From contig MWFE01000066.1 in the NCBI GenBank assembly GCA_002071445.1, positions 1-51,414 of the forward strand: a DNA stretch of 51,414 nt. The letters are read 5' to 3'. How positions within the stretch are numbered: position 1 is the first letter of the stretch; each line of letters starts with the position of its first letter. Source of the stretch: Bacteroidetes bacterium ADurb.Bin008. GTDB taxonomy: Bacteria > Bacteroidota > Bacteroidia > Bacteroidales > Tenuifilaceae. The translations under genes and the position numbers were made by a program. Below the pieces are notes generated by a model. The model did no database searches, had not been told where the DNA came from, and saw only the letters and a program-made list of their open reading frames with translations. Below are positions 28,008 through 38,200 of this stretch, piece after piece.

Positions 28008-29066
28008 CTATGCTACGGTTATGTCCTTGCATAGGTACACATCCTGAATGGCATTCAGAATTTCCACGCCTTCCTTCATGGGACGTTGGAAAGCCTTACG
28101 GCCGCTGATCAAACCCATACCTCCGGCACGCTTGTTAATTACAGCAGTGGCAACTGCTTCGGCCAAGTCGCTGGCTCCACTGGATGCTCCACCGGAGTTA
28201 ATTAATCCTGCCCTGCCGTTGTAGCAGCTGATAACCTGATATCGGGTTAAATCGATAGGATGGTCGCTGGAGAGCTGGCTGTACACCTTATCATGTGTTT
28301 TTCCAAAGCTGATGGCCTTAAACCCGCCGTTGTTCTCCGGAAGTTTCTGCTTAATAATGTCAGCCTGAATGGTAACTCCCAAGTGGTTTGCCTGTCCGGT
28401 TAGGTCGGCAGCTACGTGGTAGTCAACGCCATCCTTTTTGAATGCGTTGTTGCGCAGGTAGCACCAAAGTACGGTAGCCATACCCAGTTCATGAGCGCGT
28501 TCAAAAGCTTCGGCAATTTCAATGATCTGACGATTGGACTCCTCGGATCCAAAATAAATGGTGGCTCCAACGGCTACAGCACCCATGTTCCAAGCCTCTT
28601 CAACCGTTCCGAACAGGATTTGGTTGTACTTGTTGGGATAGGTGAGCAGTTCGTTGTGATTAATTTTAACAATAAACGGTATTTTATGGGCATACTTCCT
28701 TGCAACCGATGCCAAAACACCGAAAGTGGAAGCCACGGCGTTGGCACCTCCCTCAATTGCCAGCTTAACAATGTTTTCAGGATCAAAATAGATGGGGTTA
28801 GGGGCAAAAGATGCACCTGCAGTATGTTCAATTCCCTGATCTACGGGTAAAATGGAGAGAAATCCGGTACCACCCAATCTTCCGTGATCAAACATGCTCT
28901 GAAGGCTCCTTAGCACTTGTGGGGTACGATTTGATTGAGCAACCACACGATCCACAAAATCTGGCCCGGGCAAATGCAGCTGTTCTTTAGGTAGGGTTTG
29001 GCTTTTGTGATCAAGCAAATACTTTGCTTTGTCACCTAAATGTTCAACAATTGCGTTGTAGTTCAT
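28008..29066 (-). CDS. fbaB: Class I fructose-bisphosphate aldolase (FbaB/DhnA type)
   Basis: Cleaves or forms fructose-1,6-bisphosphate through a Schiff base; metal independent. 352 residues, the usual size for the archaeal-type class I enzymes found in Bacteroidota. Markers: [10 protein letters not shown] (about 95-104), [29 protein letters not shown], and the phosphate-binding end [10 protein letters not shown] ... [13 protein letters not shown] minus-strand -7 element TAAATTTG lies about 30 nt upstream and a terminator follows, so it is monocistronic. Confidence 0.93.
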   Translation of the reverse strand: MNYNAIVEHLGDKAKYLLDHKSQTLPKEQLHLPGPDFVDRVVAQSNRTPQVLRSLQSMFDHGRLGGTGFLSILPVDQGIEHTAGASFAPNPIYFDPENIVKLAIEGGANAVASTFGVLASVARKYAHKIPFIVKINHNELLTYPNKYNQILFGTVEEAWNMGAVAVGATIYFGSEESNRQIIEIAEAFERAHELGMATVLWCYLRNNAFKKDGVDYHVAADLTGQANHLGVTIQADIIKQKLPENNGGFKAISFGKTHDKVYSQLSSDHPIDLTRYQVISCYNGRAGLINSGGASSGASDLAEAVATAVINKRAGGMGLISGRKAFQRPMKEGVEILNAIQDVYLCKDITVA

Positions 29067-29400
29067 AGCTTTTATATTTTTGAGTGATTTTCATGCAAAT
29101 TTAGACATTTTACCAGAGATAACCAATATTGCTCAATCATTTTGTGAAGACTTAAATTAACTCTTCTGACTTGTCACAAAAGTGTTGATGTGTAAGAGTT
29201 CCTTTTTACACCTTGAACTGTTGACAGTCACTATTAAGTTTTTTTTTAATTGCCCGCGTATCATTTCATTTAATGTAAATGCTTGAAAATAAATGCACCC
29301 TCGCTGAAAGGGGAAGTTAATGCCCACAATGTATTTTAATGCAATTCATTTTGGGTTACCTAAAAATATTGCAATCTTTGCTTCTTATTGTCTTTGTATT
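29067..29400. other. Divergent region between fbaB and the molybdenum-cofactor operon
   Basis: Contains the fbaB -7 element (minus-strand TAAATTTG at 29096-29103), an 8-bp inverted repeat TTTTGTGA / TCACAAAA (29140-29147, 29174-29181), a T-run at about 29239-29249, and a small hairpin CCCT...AGGG (29298-29312) ahead of moeA. The frame of moeA is open upstream to 29320, but the family N-terminus begins at ATG 29401. I see no convincing Moco riboswitch. Confidence 0.45.
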
Positions 29401-30582
29401 ATGGTTTCTCTCGATTTTGCAATTTCCAGTGTCATCGAATTTTCTCACGCATTGGGAAAAACCGAGGAGGTTCCCCTATGGGAATCGCCCGGAAGGGTTT
29501 TGGCTGATGAAGTGGTCTCTGATATCAACATGCCACCGTTCGATAAGTCGGCGGTGGATGGCTATGCCTGCCGCAGGGAGGATTTGCATCTCTATTTGCG
29601 GGTTGTCGAGGTGATTTCGGCAGGTGCCATGCCTACAAAAACCATAGAGAAGGGAACCTGCGCAAAGATTATGACCGGAGCCCCAGTTCCACCCATGGCC
29701 GATTGTGTTATCATGGTTGAGGATACTGAAACCATTGACAATGAAACCATCCGTTTTGTTGGCAGCGATACCAAAACCAATATAGCACGATTTGCCGAGG
29801 ACATCAGGATGAACGACACCGTGCTGGAGAAGGGAACATTTATCGAACCGCAGCATGTGGCCATCATGGCATCGGTGGGGGTAAACAGGGTGAGGGTGGC
29901 AGCCAGGCCAAGGGTGTCGGTGTTGATTACGGGCGATGAGCTGGTGGAGATAGACAAGGTTCCCGGCGGCAGCCAAATTCGCAACAGCAATGGGCATCAA
30001 CTCTATACGCAGGTGGTGCGATGGGGAGGTGAACCTATTTACGGTGGAATTGTTGAGGATAATCGGGAGGCAACCCGCAAGGCCATAGCCAATGCTCTTG
30101 AAAAGAGCAATATCGTTACGCTTACCGGCGGTGTTTCGCTGGGCGATTTCGATTTTGTTCCCGACGTTTTGAAAGAACTCGGGGTTGACATTAAGTTCCA
30201 AACCATGGCGGTGCAGCCGGGTAAACCCACTGTTTTCGGGGTGAAGGACGATAAACTGGTGTTTGGACTTCCGGGCAATCCGGTATCGTCGCTCTTTCAG
30301 TTCGACCTTTTGGTGCGCACGGCCATGCTACGAATGATGGGAGCCACTAAACCCGTTAAGGATATCATCAAGGTTCCCATTGCCGGCGATTTTTCCCGAA
30401 AACGTTCTGAAAGGCTTGCTTTGGTACCGGCCATGATTAATTCCAAAGGTGAGGTAGAACCGGTTAATTACCATGGTTCGGCACATATCTTCGCCCTAAG
30501 TAAGGCCACTACCATGATAATTGTGCCGGTGGGTGTTAACTCCATTGGCAAAGGAGAACTTGTTGATGTACGACCAATTTAA
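29401..30582 (+). CDS. moeA: Molybdopterin molybdotransferase
   Basis: Inserts molybdate into adenylylated molybdopterin. From ATG 29401 it has 393 residues, the normal MoeA length; an upstream GTG/ATG extension to 29320 would add a hydrophobic stretch not seen in the family. Motifs: PPFDKSAVDGYA, KIMTGAPVPPMADCVIM, SVLITGDELV, QIRNSNGHQL, TLTGGVSLGDFDFV and FGLPGNPVSS, covering domains I to IV. First gene of a Moco operon, overlapping moaA by 17 nt. Confidence 0.94.
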   Translation: MVSLDFAISSVIEFSHALGKTEEVPLWESPGRVLADEVVSDINMPPFDKSAVDGYACRREDLHLYLRVVEVISAGAMPTKTIEKGTCAKIMTGAPVPPMADCVIMVEDTETIDNETIRFVGSDTKTNIARFAEDIRMNDTVLEKGTFIEPQHVAIMASVGVNRVRVAARPRVSVLITGDELVEIDKVPGGSQIRNSNGHQLYTQVVRWGGEPIYGGIVEDNREATRKAIANALEKSNIVTLTGGVSLGDFDFVPDVLKELGVDIKFQTMAVQPGKPTVFGVKDDKLVFGLPGNPVSSLFQFDLLVRTAMLRMMGATKPVKDIIKVPIAGDFSRKRSERLALVPAMINSKGEVEPVNYHGSAHIFALSKATTMIIVPVGVNSIGKGELVDVRPI

Positions 30583-31366
30583 CAGACATATCACCTACCT
30601 GCGTATATCGGTTACCGACCGATGCAACTTGCGTTGCATATACTGTATGCCGGCCGAGGGAGTAGCCCTGCTTAGGCATCAGGACATTCTCTCGTTCGAT
30701 GAAATAGTCGATTTTACACGCACGGCTGTGAAGATGGGTGTTAGCAAGGTGCGCATCACAGGGGGTGAACCCCTGGTACGCAGGGGTATTGTGGATTTGG
30801 TTAAGATGATTGCAGCCATAGAGGGCATTAATGACCTCTCCATGACAACCAACGGAACCCTGCTGACGCAGTTTGCACAGCCCCTCTACGATGCAGGGGT
30901 GAAGCGGATAAACATAAGCCTGGATACCCTCAATGCCGACGAGTATGCCCGAATAACCCGTGGTGGGAATATTAAGGATGTTTTGGACGGTATTTTCAAA
31001 GCCAGAGAAGTTGGGTTTCAGCCAATCAAGCTGAACTGTGTGGTGAATAAATCATCGCAGGAACCCAATGCCTTGGAGGTGAAGCGCTTTGCAGAAGAAC
31101 ACGGCTTTCAGGCACGGTTCATTCCCCTAATGGATTTGGACAAAGGGATTCATGGAGTGGTGGAAGGGGGCGAAGGAGGCGATTGTGCCCGTTGCAACAG
31201 GCTCCGACTCACAGCCAATGGGCTGGTCAAACCATGCCTTTTTAGCGACATTGGTTATAGCATCAGAGAACTGGGAGCAAGGGAGGCCATCATTAGGACA
31301 ATTGAAAATAAACCCGAACGTGGAGGCAAGAGCATTTCCGGTGAATTTTATAACGTCGGAGGGTAA
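30566..31366 (+). CDS. moaA: GTP 3',8-cyclase (radical SAM), shortened form
   Basis: Radical-SAM enzyme of the first step of molybdopterin synthesis. ATG 30566 is preceded by AAAGGAG, one of the few Shine-Dalgarno sequences in the window, and lies within the moeA end. N-terminal cluster CNLRCIYC (Cys20, Cys24, Cys27) and C-terminal cluster CxxC-13-C (Cys207, Cys210, Cys224) are both present, as is the required C-terminal Gly-Gly. The protein has only 266 residues against the usual 320-340: the stretch between the strand RFIPLMDLDKG and the second cluster is cut to about 16 residues. All catalytic parts remain, so I regard it as a functional compact variant. Confidence 0.9.
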   Translation: MYDQFNRHITYLRISVTDRCNLRCIYCMPAEGVALLRHQDILSFDEIVDFTRTAVKMGVSKVRITGGEPLVRRGIVDLVKMIAAIEGINDLSMTTNGTLLTQFAQPLYDAGVKRINISLDTLNADEYARITRGGNIKDVLDGIFKAREVGFQPIKLNCVVNKSSQEPNALEVKRFAEEHGFQARFIPLMDLDKGIHGVVEGGEGGDCARCNRLRLTANGLVKPCLFSDIGYSIRELGAREAIIRTIENKPERGGKSISGEFYNVGG

Positions 31367-31402
31367 ACTTATCCTTTTCAACAATCATAAACCAAAGTAA
31401 AC

Positions 31403-31852
31403 ATGGAGTTATCACACACCAACAGCAAGGGCAAGGCCAAAATGGTAGATGTGAGCCCCAAGCCCAATCAGGTTCGTCAGGCTATGGCCACCGGATTTAT
31501 CAGGCTGAAACCCGAAACCCTTTCGCTTATTAGAGAAAACGCCATGAAAAAAGGAGATGTGCTGACCGTTGCTGAGGTTGCAGGGATTCAGGCGGCTAAG
31601 CGTACCTTTGAACTTATCCCTCTGTGTCATAACCTGTTGCTTACAAAGGTAGATGTTGAAACGGCCATTAGGGAGACGGGTGTTGAGGTTACCGCTATGG
31701 TGAAATGCGTAGGACAGACAGGCGTAGAGATGGAAGCCCTTACAGCAGTTTCTGTGGCTTTACTTACCATATACGATATGTGCAAAGCGGTTGATAAGTC
31801 GATGGAGATTGGTCAGGTCAAGCTGGTTGAAAAAACCAAGAAGGATATTTAG
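31403..31852 (+). CDS. moaC: Cyclic pyranopterin monophosphate synthase
   Basis: Completes the MoaA reaction, giving cyclic pyranopterin monophosphate. 149 residues, close to the usual 155-160. Markers: [49 protein letters not shown], and [20 protein letters not shown] ending in [13 protein letters not shown]. Third gene of the Moco operon, 36 nt after moaA and 21 nt before the MOSC/MogA gene. Confidence 0.96.
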   Translation: MELSHTNSKGKAKMVDVSPKPNQVRQAMATGFIRLKPETLSLIRENAMKKGDVLTVAEVAGIQAAKRTFELIPLCHNLLLTKVDVETAIRETGVEVTAMVKCVGQTGVEMEALTAVSVALLTIYDMCKAVDKSMEIGQVKLVEKTKKDI

Positions 31853-31873
31853 TGAATTGTCAATGTGATTGTT

Positions 31874-32806
31874 ATGCAAAAGATAAAGGTTTTATCGGTC
31901 AATATTTCGGTGGAAAAGGGAACCATCAAATTACCCGCTCAAAGCATTGAGTTGAATGAACTGGGGGTAGTCAACGACGCCCATGCGGGCGAATGGCACA
32001 GGCAGGTGAGCATGTTGGGGAAGGAGAGTTTCGACCGGTTTGCAAAGCTGGCAGGAAGGACCATCAACTATGGAGAGTTTGCCGAGAATATAACCACACA
32101 GGGCATGGAACTGGTTGATACCAAGCCCGGCGACCGTTTTATTGGCAATGAGGTGGAACTGGAGGTTACCCAAATTGGCAAGGTTTGCCATGGCGACAGC
32201 TGCGCAATATACCGCGAGGTGGGAAACTGCGTGATGCCCAAGGAGGGCATTTTTCTTAGGGTTATCAAGCCCGGAACCCTTAAACCCGGTGATGAGCTGG
32301 TGTTCGTCCCCAAAATCTACAAGGTACTGGTACTAACCATAAGCGATCGTGCATACAAGGGCACATACGACGACAGGAGCGGCCCCACCGTGGTTGGCAG
32401 GGTGGATGATTTTTTTCAAAACCTGAAGTGGCAACATACCGTTGACACCCTCATCATCCCTGATGACGACCGCATGCTTCGTGGCAACTTGCTCAAGGCA
32501 AGGGAACAGGGCTTCGATTTGGTAATAACCACCGGCGGCACCGGTGTTGGCCATCGCGATGTTACCCCGGAGGTGGTGAAGGAAATGATTGACAAGGAAA
32601 TACCCGGAATCATGGAAATGATAAGGGTGAAATATGGCACTGACAAACCCAATGCTCTGCTTAGCCGAGGAGTTGCGGGTATTATGGGCAATGCTTTGAT
32701 TTACACACTCCCCGGGAGTGTGAGAGCTGTGAATGACTACATGGATGAGATAACCAAAACGCTGAAGCATTTGTACCTAATGAAAATGGGAATCGATGCC
32801 CACTAA
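31874..32806 (+). CDS. MOSC domain - MogA (molybdopterin adenylyltransferase) fusion
   Basis: From ATG 31874 (GTG 31865 is an alternative three codons earlier) 310 residues in two domains. Residues about 1-145 are a small MOSC domain, the sulfur-carrier module of Moco sulfurases, with IGKVCHGDSCAI and VMPKEGIF holding the conserved Cys residues. Residues about 150-310 are MogA-like: VLVLTISDRAYKG, YDDRSGP, DDDRMLRGNL, LVITTGGTGVGHRDVTPE and YTLPGSVRA. It would adenylylate molybdopterin for MoeA; the MOSC part may handle sulfur or Mo ligands. Its last 30 nt overlap the convergent GNAT-like gene. Confidence 0.9.
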   Translation: MQKIKVLSVNISVEKGTIKLPAQSIELNELGVVNDAHAGEWHRQVSMLGKESFDRFAKLAGRTINYGEFAENITTQGMELVDTKPGDRFIGNEVELEVTQIGKVCHGDSCAIYREVGNCVMPKEGIFLRVIKPGTLKPGDELVFVPKIYKVLVLTISDRAYKGTYDDRSGPTVVGRVDDFFQNLKWQHTVDTLIIPDDDRMLRGNLLKAREQGFDLVITTGGTGVGHRDVTPEVVKEMIDKEIPGIMEMIRVKYGTDKPNALLSRGVAGIMGNALIYTLPGSVRAVNDYMDEITKTLKHLYLMKMGIDAH

Positions 32807-33934
32807 ATCCTTAGCGAAAATTCGGTACTTTTTGTAAACCACACCTCCCATTCTCTCCATTTCGGCACGCACTTTCGTATTGGTCTCCATCTCCAGATGG
32901 CTGTCAATGTGGGTCATCCCTCTACCAATGGCTTCTTTCAACATGGCTACGCCAAGAATGGTATCGATACCTTTATTCTGATATTCGGGCTTGATGGCAC
33001 CCAGCAGCAGGTTAAGTTGCTTTGTTTTTCGCTGCGAGGCGAATACCTGAAAAATCCCGAAGGGGAGCATATACCCCTTGCTTTTCTTAATACCCTCGCT
33101 AATATCGGGCATCCCCAATATGAACGCCACCACCTCATTGGATTCATTTTCAATCACCTTCAGATACCGAGGATCTAAAATCATCAGGTATCTGCCTGCA
33201 AATTCGTCCATTTCCTTGTCGGTCAATTCAACAAATCCGTAAATCTCCTGAAATGTTTCGTTCATCAGGCGTAAAACGGGACGAATATATGGTTTGATCT
33301 GCTGCTTGGTTTTAAAAGTTACCAATTTCAGCCCCTGCTGATTATTAATTGCCCTTTCGTAAACTTTTTGGTAAAAGTCGGGAATGGTTGGGGGCACCAT
33401 AATCTTGTAAACCACTAAATCTAACTCCTTGGAATATCCCGATTGCTCCACAAAATCGACCAGATAAGGGAAATTACAGTTGGTGGCAATGACATTGGGC
33501 TCATCGAAACCCTCAATCAGCAAACCCTGCGGGTCTTTGTCGGAAAAGCCCAAAGGGCCCACAACCCTTTCCATGCCCAGGTTTTTTGCCCACTCTTCCA
33601 CTTTGTTAAGCAAGGCTCGAGCAACATCGCCATCGTTGTATGTTTCCAAAAAGCAGAAGCGGGCATCCTTAATGTTGCGCTTTTGGTTGTATGGGTGATT
33701 GATAATCCCCATAATTCTTCCAACAATCTCGCCATTCTTTTCTGCAAGCAACAGGATGGTGCTGCAATGGGCAAAGGTTTCATTCTTACGTGGATTGTAA
33801 TATACCCATTCATCCATGTAGATGGGCGGAACCCAATTGGAATGATTTTTATGTATCTTTGATGGAAGATGAATGTATTTTTTAAGGTCATTTTTATTCG
33901 AAACCTCAAAAATTCTTAGGTCAGGAGAAACCAT
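32777..33934 (-). CDS. GNAT-fold acyltransferase-like protein
   Basis: A 385-residue cytosolic protein of a family common in Bacteroidota without a settled role. The first half has LLAEKNGEIVGRIMGIINH and the second GAIKPEYQNKGIDTILGVAM, which resembles the acetyl-CoA-binding motif (Q/RxxGxG/A) of GNAT transferases, then SHLEMETNTKVRAEMERMGG. Two GNAT-like halves are possible. Overlaps the MOSC/MogA gene tail-to-tail by 30 nt; no functional link is implied by that alone. Confidence 0.7.
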   Translation of the reverse strand: MVSPDLRIFEVSNKNDLKKYIHLPSKIHKNHSNWVPPIYMDEWVYYNPRKNETFAHCSTILLLAEKNGEIVGRIMGIINHPYNQKRNIKDARFCFLETYNDGDVARALLNKVEEWAKNLGMERVVGPLGFSDKDPQGLLIEGFDEPNVIATNCNFPYLVDFVEQSGYSKELDLVVYKIMVPPTIPDFYQKVYERAINNQQGLKLVTFKTKQQIKPYIRPVLRLMNETFQEIYGFVELTDKEMDEFAGRYLMILDPRYLKVIENESNEVVAFILGMPDISEGIKKSKGYMLPFGIFQVFASQRKTKQLNLLLGAIKPEYQNKGIDTILGVAMLKEAIGRGMTHIDSHLEMETNTKVRAEMERMGGVVYKKYRIFAKDLVGIDSHFH

Positions 33935-34106
33935 ACGGTAAAATTTTGCGAAAAGTAAACAATTGTTTTAAGCCATGGAAATTTTATTAAAAACTTTATT
34001 GACTTTTTGCTAACAGTTGGCATAGATCATCAAAAAAACGCATTGCCATAAACCTTTTATTCGTTAATTTGTCATACATACTCAACAAAGTAAATATCTA
34101 TATTTT

Positions 34107-35171
34107 ATGATGAAAGGCAGAATAGTTTTTATTGTATTGATTATCATTGGACTAAATCAAATACTTTTTTTGGGCTGCAAGGAGGGCGAGGTTAAAAAAC
34201 AGGAGGTAGCCCAGAGACCACGTGCAGGATTGGCTGTTGATGCATATGTTGTAAAACTTCAACCACTTTCTCAGGGATTATCCCTGTCGGGAACACTGCT
34301 GGCAGGTGAGGAGGTTGAACTGAGAGCCGAAACTACGGGAAAACTCGTTGAATTTAACATAGTTGAAGGACGTACGGTTTCAAAAGGACAGTTACTGGCA
34401 CGTGTCAACGATAGCGAAATCAGGGCAAGGCTTCAAAAGTTGAGGTCGGATTTAAAGTTGGCCGAAGACGATTTGGCACGAATGAAAAGGCTGAGGGAAA
34501 TCAATGCGTTGAGCCAGCAGGACCTTGAGGCTGCCGAGAATAGGGTAGTGGGTATTAAGGCTGAAATCAGACTCTCGGAGGCACAGATTGAAAAAGCTGA
34601 GATTCGCGCTCCCTTCGATGGACGCATAGGCCTGCGGAATGTAAGCCCCGGTAGCTTTATTGGAGCCAATACCGTTTTAGCTACTCTCATTCAGGACGAC
34701 CCGTTGAGGTTGGAATTCTCCGTACCGGAGCGCTACGCCTATAGCGTGAAGATTGGTAAAGGCGTTACCTTTACCCTGGGGCACTATCCCACTCAGTACA
34801 AGGCCTCTATCTATGCCACCGAATCTGTCATTGATCAGCAGACAAGGGCACTGAGGGCAAGGGCCTATTGCCCCAATCCCAAGGGCGAATTGATTCCCGG
34901 ATCGTTTGCAAGGGTGTCGTTCACCCTTAACGGTAACCCCGAAACGTTGCTAATCCCACCTCATGCCCTTGTGCCCGTGCTGGGCGGGCAAAATGTTGTG
35001 CTGGCACGTAAGGGGAGGGCCACATTCGTACCCGTTGAAACGGGTATTCGTACCGCCACATCGGTGGAAATCGTATCGGGTATTCAGCAGGGCGATACCC
35101 TACTGCTGTCGGGACTGCTGCAGGTGAGGGAGGGAACCCCTGTTTCGGTTAACATTGTTGAGGATTGGTAA
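34107..35171 (+). CDS. RND efflux periplasmic adaptor (membrane fusion protein), lipoprotein
   Basis: Links the inner-membrane RND pump to the outer-membrane channel. 354 residues with a lipoprotein signal ending ILFLGC. The lipoyl half-motifs are VELRAETTGKLVEFNIVEG and IRAPFDGRIGLRNVSPGSFI, separated by a coiled-coil hairpin (about residues 110-155: LRSDLKLAEDDLARMKRLRE). Barrel and membrane-proximal parts follow. First gene of a three-gene operon; 81 nt before the pump gene. Confidence 0.93.
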   Translation: MMKGRIVFIVLIIIGLNQILFLGCKEGEVKKQEVAQRPRAGLAVDAYVVKLQPLSQGLSLSGTLLAGEEVELRAETTGKLVEFNIVEGRTVSKGQLLARVNDSEIRARLQKLRSDLKLAEDDLARMKRLREINALSQQDLEAAENRVVGIKAEIRLSEAQIEKAEIRAPFDGRIGLRNVSPGSFIGANTVLATLIQDDPLRLEFSVPERYAYSVKIGKGVTFTLGHYPTQYKASIYATESVIDQQTRALRARAYCPNPKGELIPGSFARVSFTLNGNPETLLIPPHALVPVLGGQNVVLARKGRATFVPVETGIRTATSVEIVSGIQQGDTLLLSGLLQVREGTPVSVNIVEDW

Positions 35172-35252
35172 GCCTGTAAGGCAATCCCAAATTTATACAT
35201 TTTATTAAAAAATCATCCTTTTCATTAGGCTGACAAACAAAATATTACATCA

Positions 35253-38200
35253 ATGAACCTTTCAACGCTTAGCATAAACCGCCCGGTACTGGCTTCAGTT
35301 ATCTCCATCGTCATCATGATTTTCGGGATTGTGGGGTACACCTTTTTGGGTGTAAGGGAGTATCCCAGCGTTGACCCTCCGGTGGTGTCGGTGAGCACAT
35401 CGTATGTGGGAGCCAATGCCAGCGTTATTGAGGCACAGATTACCGAGCCCATTGAGGCTGCTTTGAGCGGTATTGCAGGTATTAAGTCCATCACTTCGAG
35501 CAGTATGGATGGCCGTAGCGCCATCTCCATTGAGTTCGAGCTGGGTGTGGATATGGAGGCGGCGGCCAACGATGTGCGCGATAAAATGTCGCAGGTGGTC
35601 AGGTTTCTACCGCCCGATATCGATGCACCCGTGGTGTCCAAGGCCGATGCCGATGCCGAGACAATTCTGATTATTACAGCGCAAAGCGACAGCCGCGATT
35701 TGCTGAGCCTTTCCGACATTGGCAACAACCTGATTAAGGAGCGGTTGCAAACGGTATCCGGTGTCAGTTCTGTTGGCATTTGGGGCGAAAAGCGCTATGC
35801 CATGCGCCTTCACTTAGACCCCAACAAACTGTCGGGATTTGGCCTCACCCCGGCCGATATACGGTTTGCTCTCACGCGCGAAAATATTGAATTGCCCACG
35901 GGAACCATCGAGGGATACTACACCGATCTATCCATCCGAACCCTTGGCAGGATGGAAACCGAGGAGGAATTTAATAATTTGATTATCAGGGAAGTAAATG
36001 GCGTTCCCGTGAAACTTAAGGATGTGGGGAGGGCAGAGTTGGGCCCCGAGAATATTAGAACAATTTTCAGGGGAAATCATGGTACCCCACAGATTGGGAT
36101 TGCCATTACCCCACAGCCGGGGGTAAACTACATTGCCATTGCCGACGAGGTGTACAAACGGGTGGAGAGGTTGAAGGAGGAACTCCCCGACGACATTAGG
36201 CTGGGTATAGCCATCGATATCACCATTCCCATCCGCAATGCGGTGAAGGAGGTGAGGGACACCATCATCATGGCGTTTGTGCTGGTTATCATTGTTATTT
36301 TCATCTTCCTGCGCCGTTGGCGCACCACGCTAATCCCCATGGTCGCCATTCCCGTTTCACTTATTGGTGCCTTCTTTGTCATGTACCTTATGAATTTCTC
36401 CATCAACGTACTCACACTGCTGGGCATAGTGCTGGCAACGGGTCTGGTGGTTGACGATGCCATTGTTGTGGTGGAAAATATCTACTCGAAAATAGAGGCG
36501 GGATTGGACCCCCGAAGGGCAGGGCATGAGGGAACCAAGGAGATTTTCTTTGCCATTGTCTCCACCACCATCACCCTGGTATCGGTGTTTATGCCCATCG
36601 TGTTCTTGCAGGGGATGACCGGAAGGCTATTCCGCGAGTTTGGAGTTGTGTTGTCGGGTGCTGTGCTCATATCGGCAGTGGTAGCGCTCACGCTGACGCC
36701 CATGCTCAGCGTGAGAATTTTGGCTACCAAGGGTAAAGAGGGTTGGTTTGCTTCAACCATGGGGCGATTTTTCGATGGCATGTCCAGAGGATACCAAAAA
36801 TCGCTGACGGCATTCGTGAAAAGGAGATGGATGGCCTTGGCCATCATGTTTGTTGCGCTGGTTCTCATTTTCTTGCTTGGGAGGGCAATTCCCTCGGAGT
36901 TGGCACCCCTCGAGGACAAAAGCAGGCTTTCCATCAATGCCACGGCCCCCGAAGGGACCTCGTTCGAGCTTATGGACCAGTATATTTCCAACATCGTTGC
37001 CTATGTTGATACCATGCCCGAACGCAAGTCGATTATTGCGCTTGCATCTCCCGGATGGTCGGGTGCCCGAAACAGCGGATTCGTTCAGGTGTTGCTCACG
37101 CAGCCCAATGAGCGCACCAAGTCGCAGCAGCAGTTGGCCAACGAGATTCAGGCATACCTCAATACCCAAACGCTGGCGCGCTCGTTCGTTGCTCAGCCGC
37201 AAACCATTCAGGCCGGCAGGGGCGGGGGAGGGCTTCCCGTTGCGTTTGTGGTGCAGGCACCCAACTTCGAGAGTCTGAAGGAGGTGGTTCCCAAGTTTTT
37301 GGAAAGGGCACAGGACGACCCCCGTTTTCAGGTTGTGGATGTGAACCTCAAGTTCAACAAACCTGAACTGATAATAGAAATAGACCGGGACAAGGCACGC
37401 GCCACGGGAGTAACCGTTCGCGATATAGCCGAAGCGCTTCAACTTTATTTTTCGGGACAGCGGTACGGTTTTTTCATCTACAATGGCAAGCAGTACTCCG
37501 TTATCGGGCAGGCCGAGCGCCATTTCCGCGACGATCCCTCCGACATTACGGGTATCATGGTGCGCAACGATAAGGGCAATATGGTTGAGTTGGGCAACCT
37601 GATAACCATTACCGAGGAGAGCACCACGCCCCAGCGATACCGTTACAATAGGTATGTTTCGGCCACATTCAGGGCATCCACAGTACCTGGGGTAACGCTG
37701 GGACAGGGCATTGAGGCCATGCGCGAGATTTCGCGCGAGGTGCTGGACGATAGGTTTACCACCACGCTCACGGGGATTTCGCAGCAGTTTGAGGAGAGTT
37801 CGGGCAGCATGTACTTTGCCTTTATTTTTGCGTTGATACTGGTTTACCTGGTGCTGGCTGCACAGTTCGAGAGCTATCGCGACCCGCTGATTATCATGTT
37901 CACTGTGCCTTTAGCCCTGGCGGGTGCGCTGATTACCCTGTACGTTCTGGGTCATACCATGAACATTTTTAGCCAGATTGGAATTATTGTGCTGGTGGGT
38001 ATCGTCACCAAAAACGGTATTCTCATTGTGGAGTTTGCCAATCAGAAAAAAATCAAGGGAATGGAAAAGGTGCCGGCTGTTATCGAGGCAGCAGGCCAAC
38101 GCCTACGCCCCATTCTGATGACCAGCCTCTCCACCATTTTTGGTGCAGTTCCCATTGCCTTGGCCATTGGCACATCGTCAACAAGCCGGATACCCATGGG

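Noticed and set aside
29290..29335. Possible Moco riboswitch upstream of moeA
   Set aside because: Only a 4-bp hairpin with GAAAGG is visible; the multi-stem architecture of the Moco motif is not present as far as I can see.
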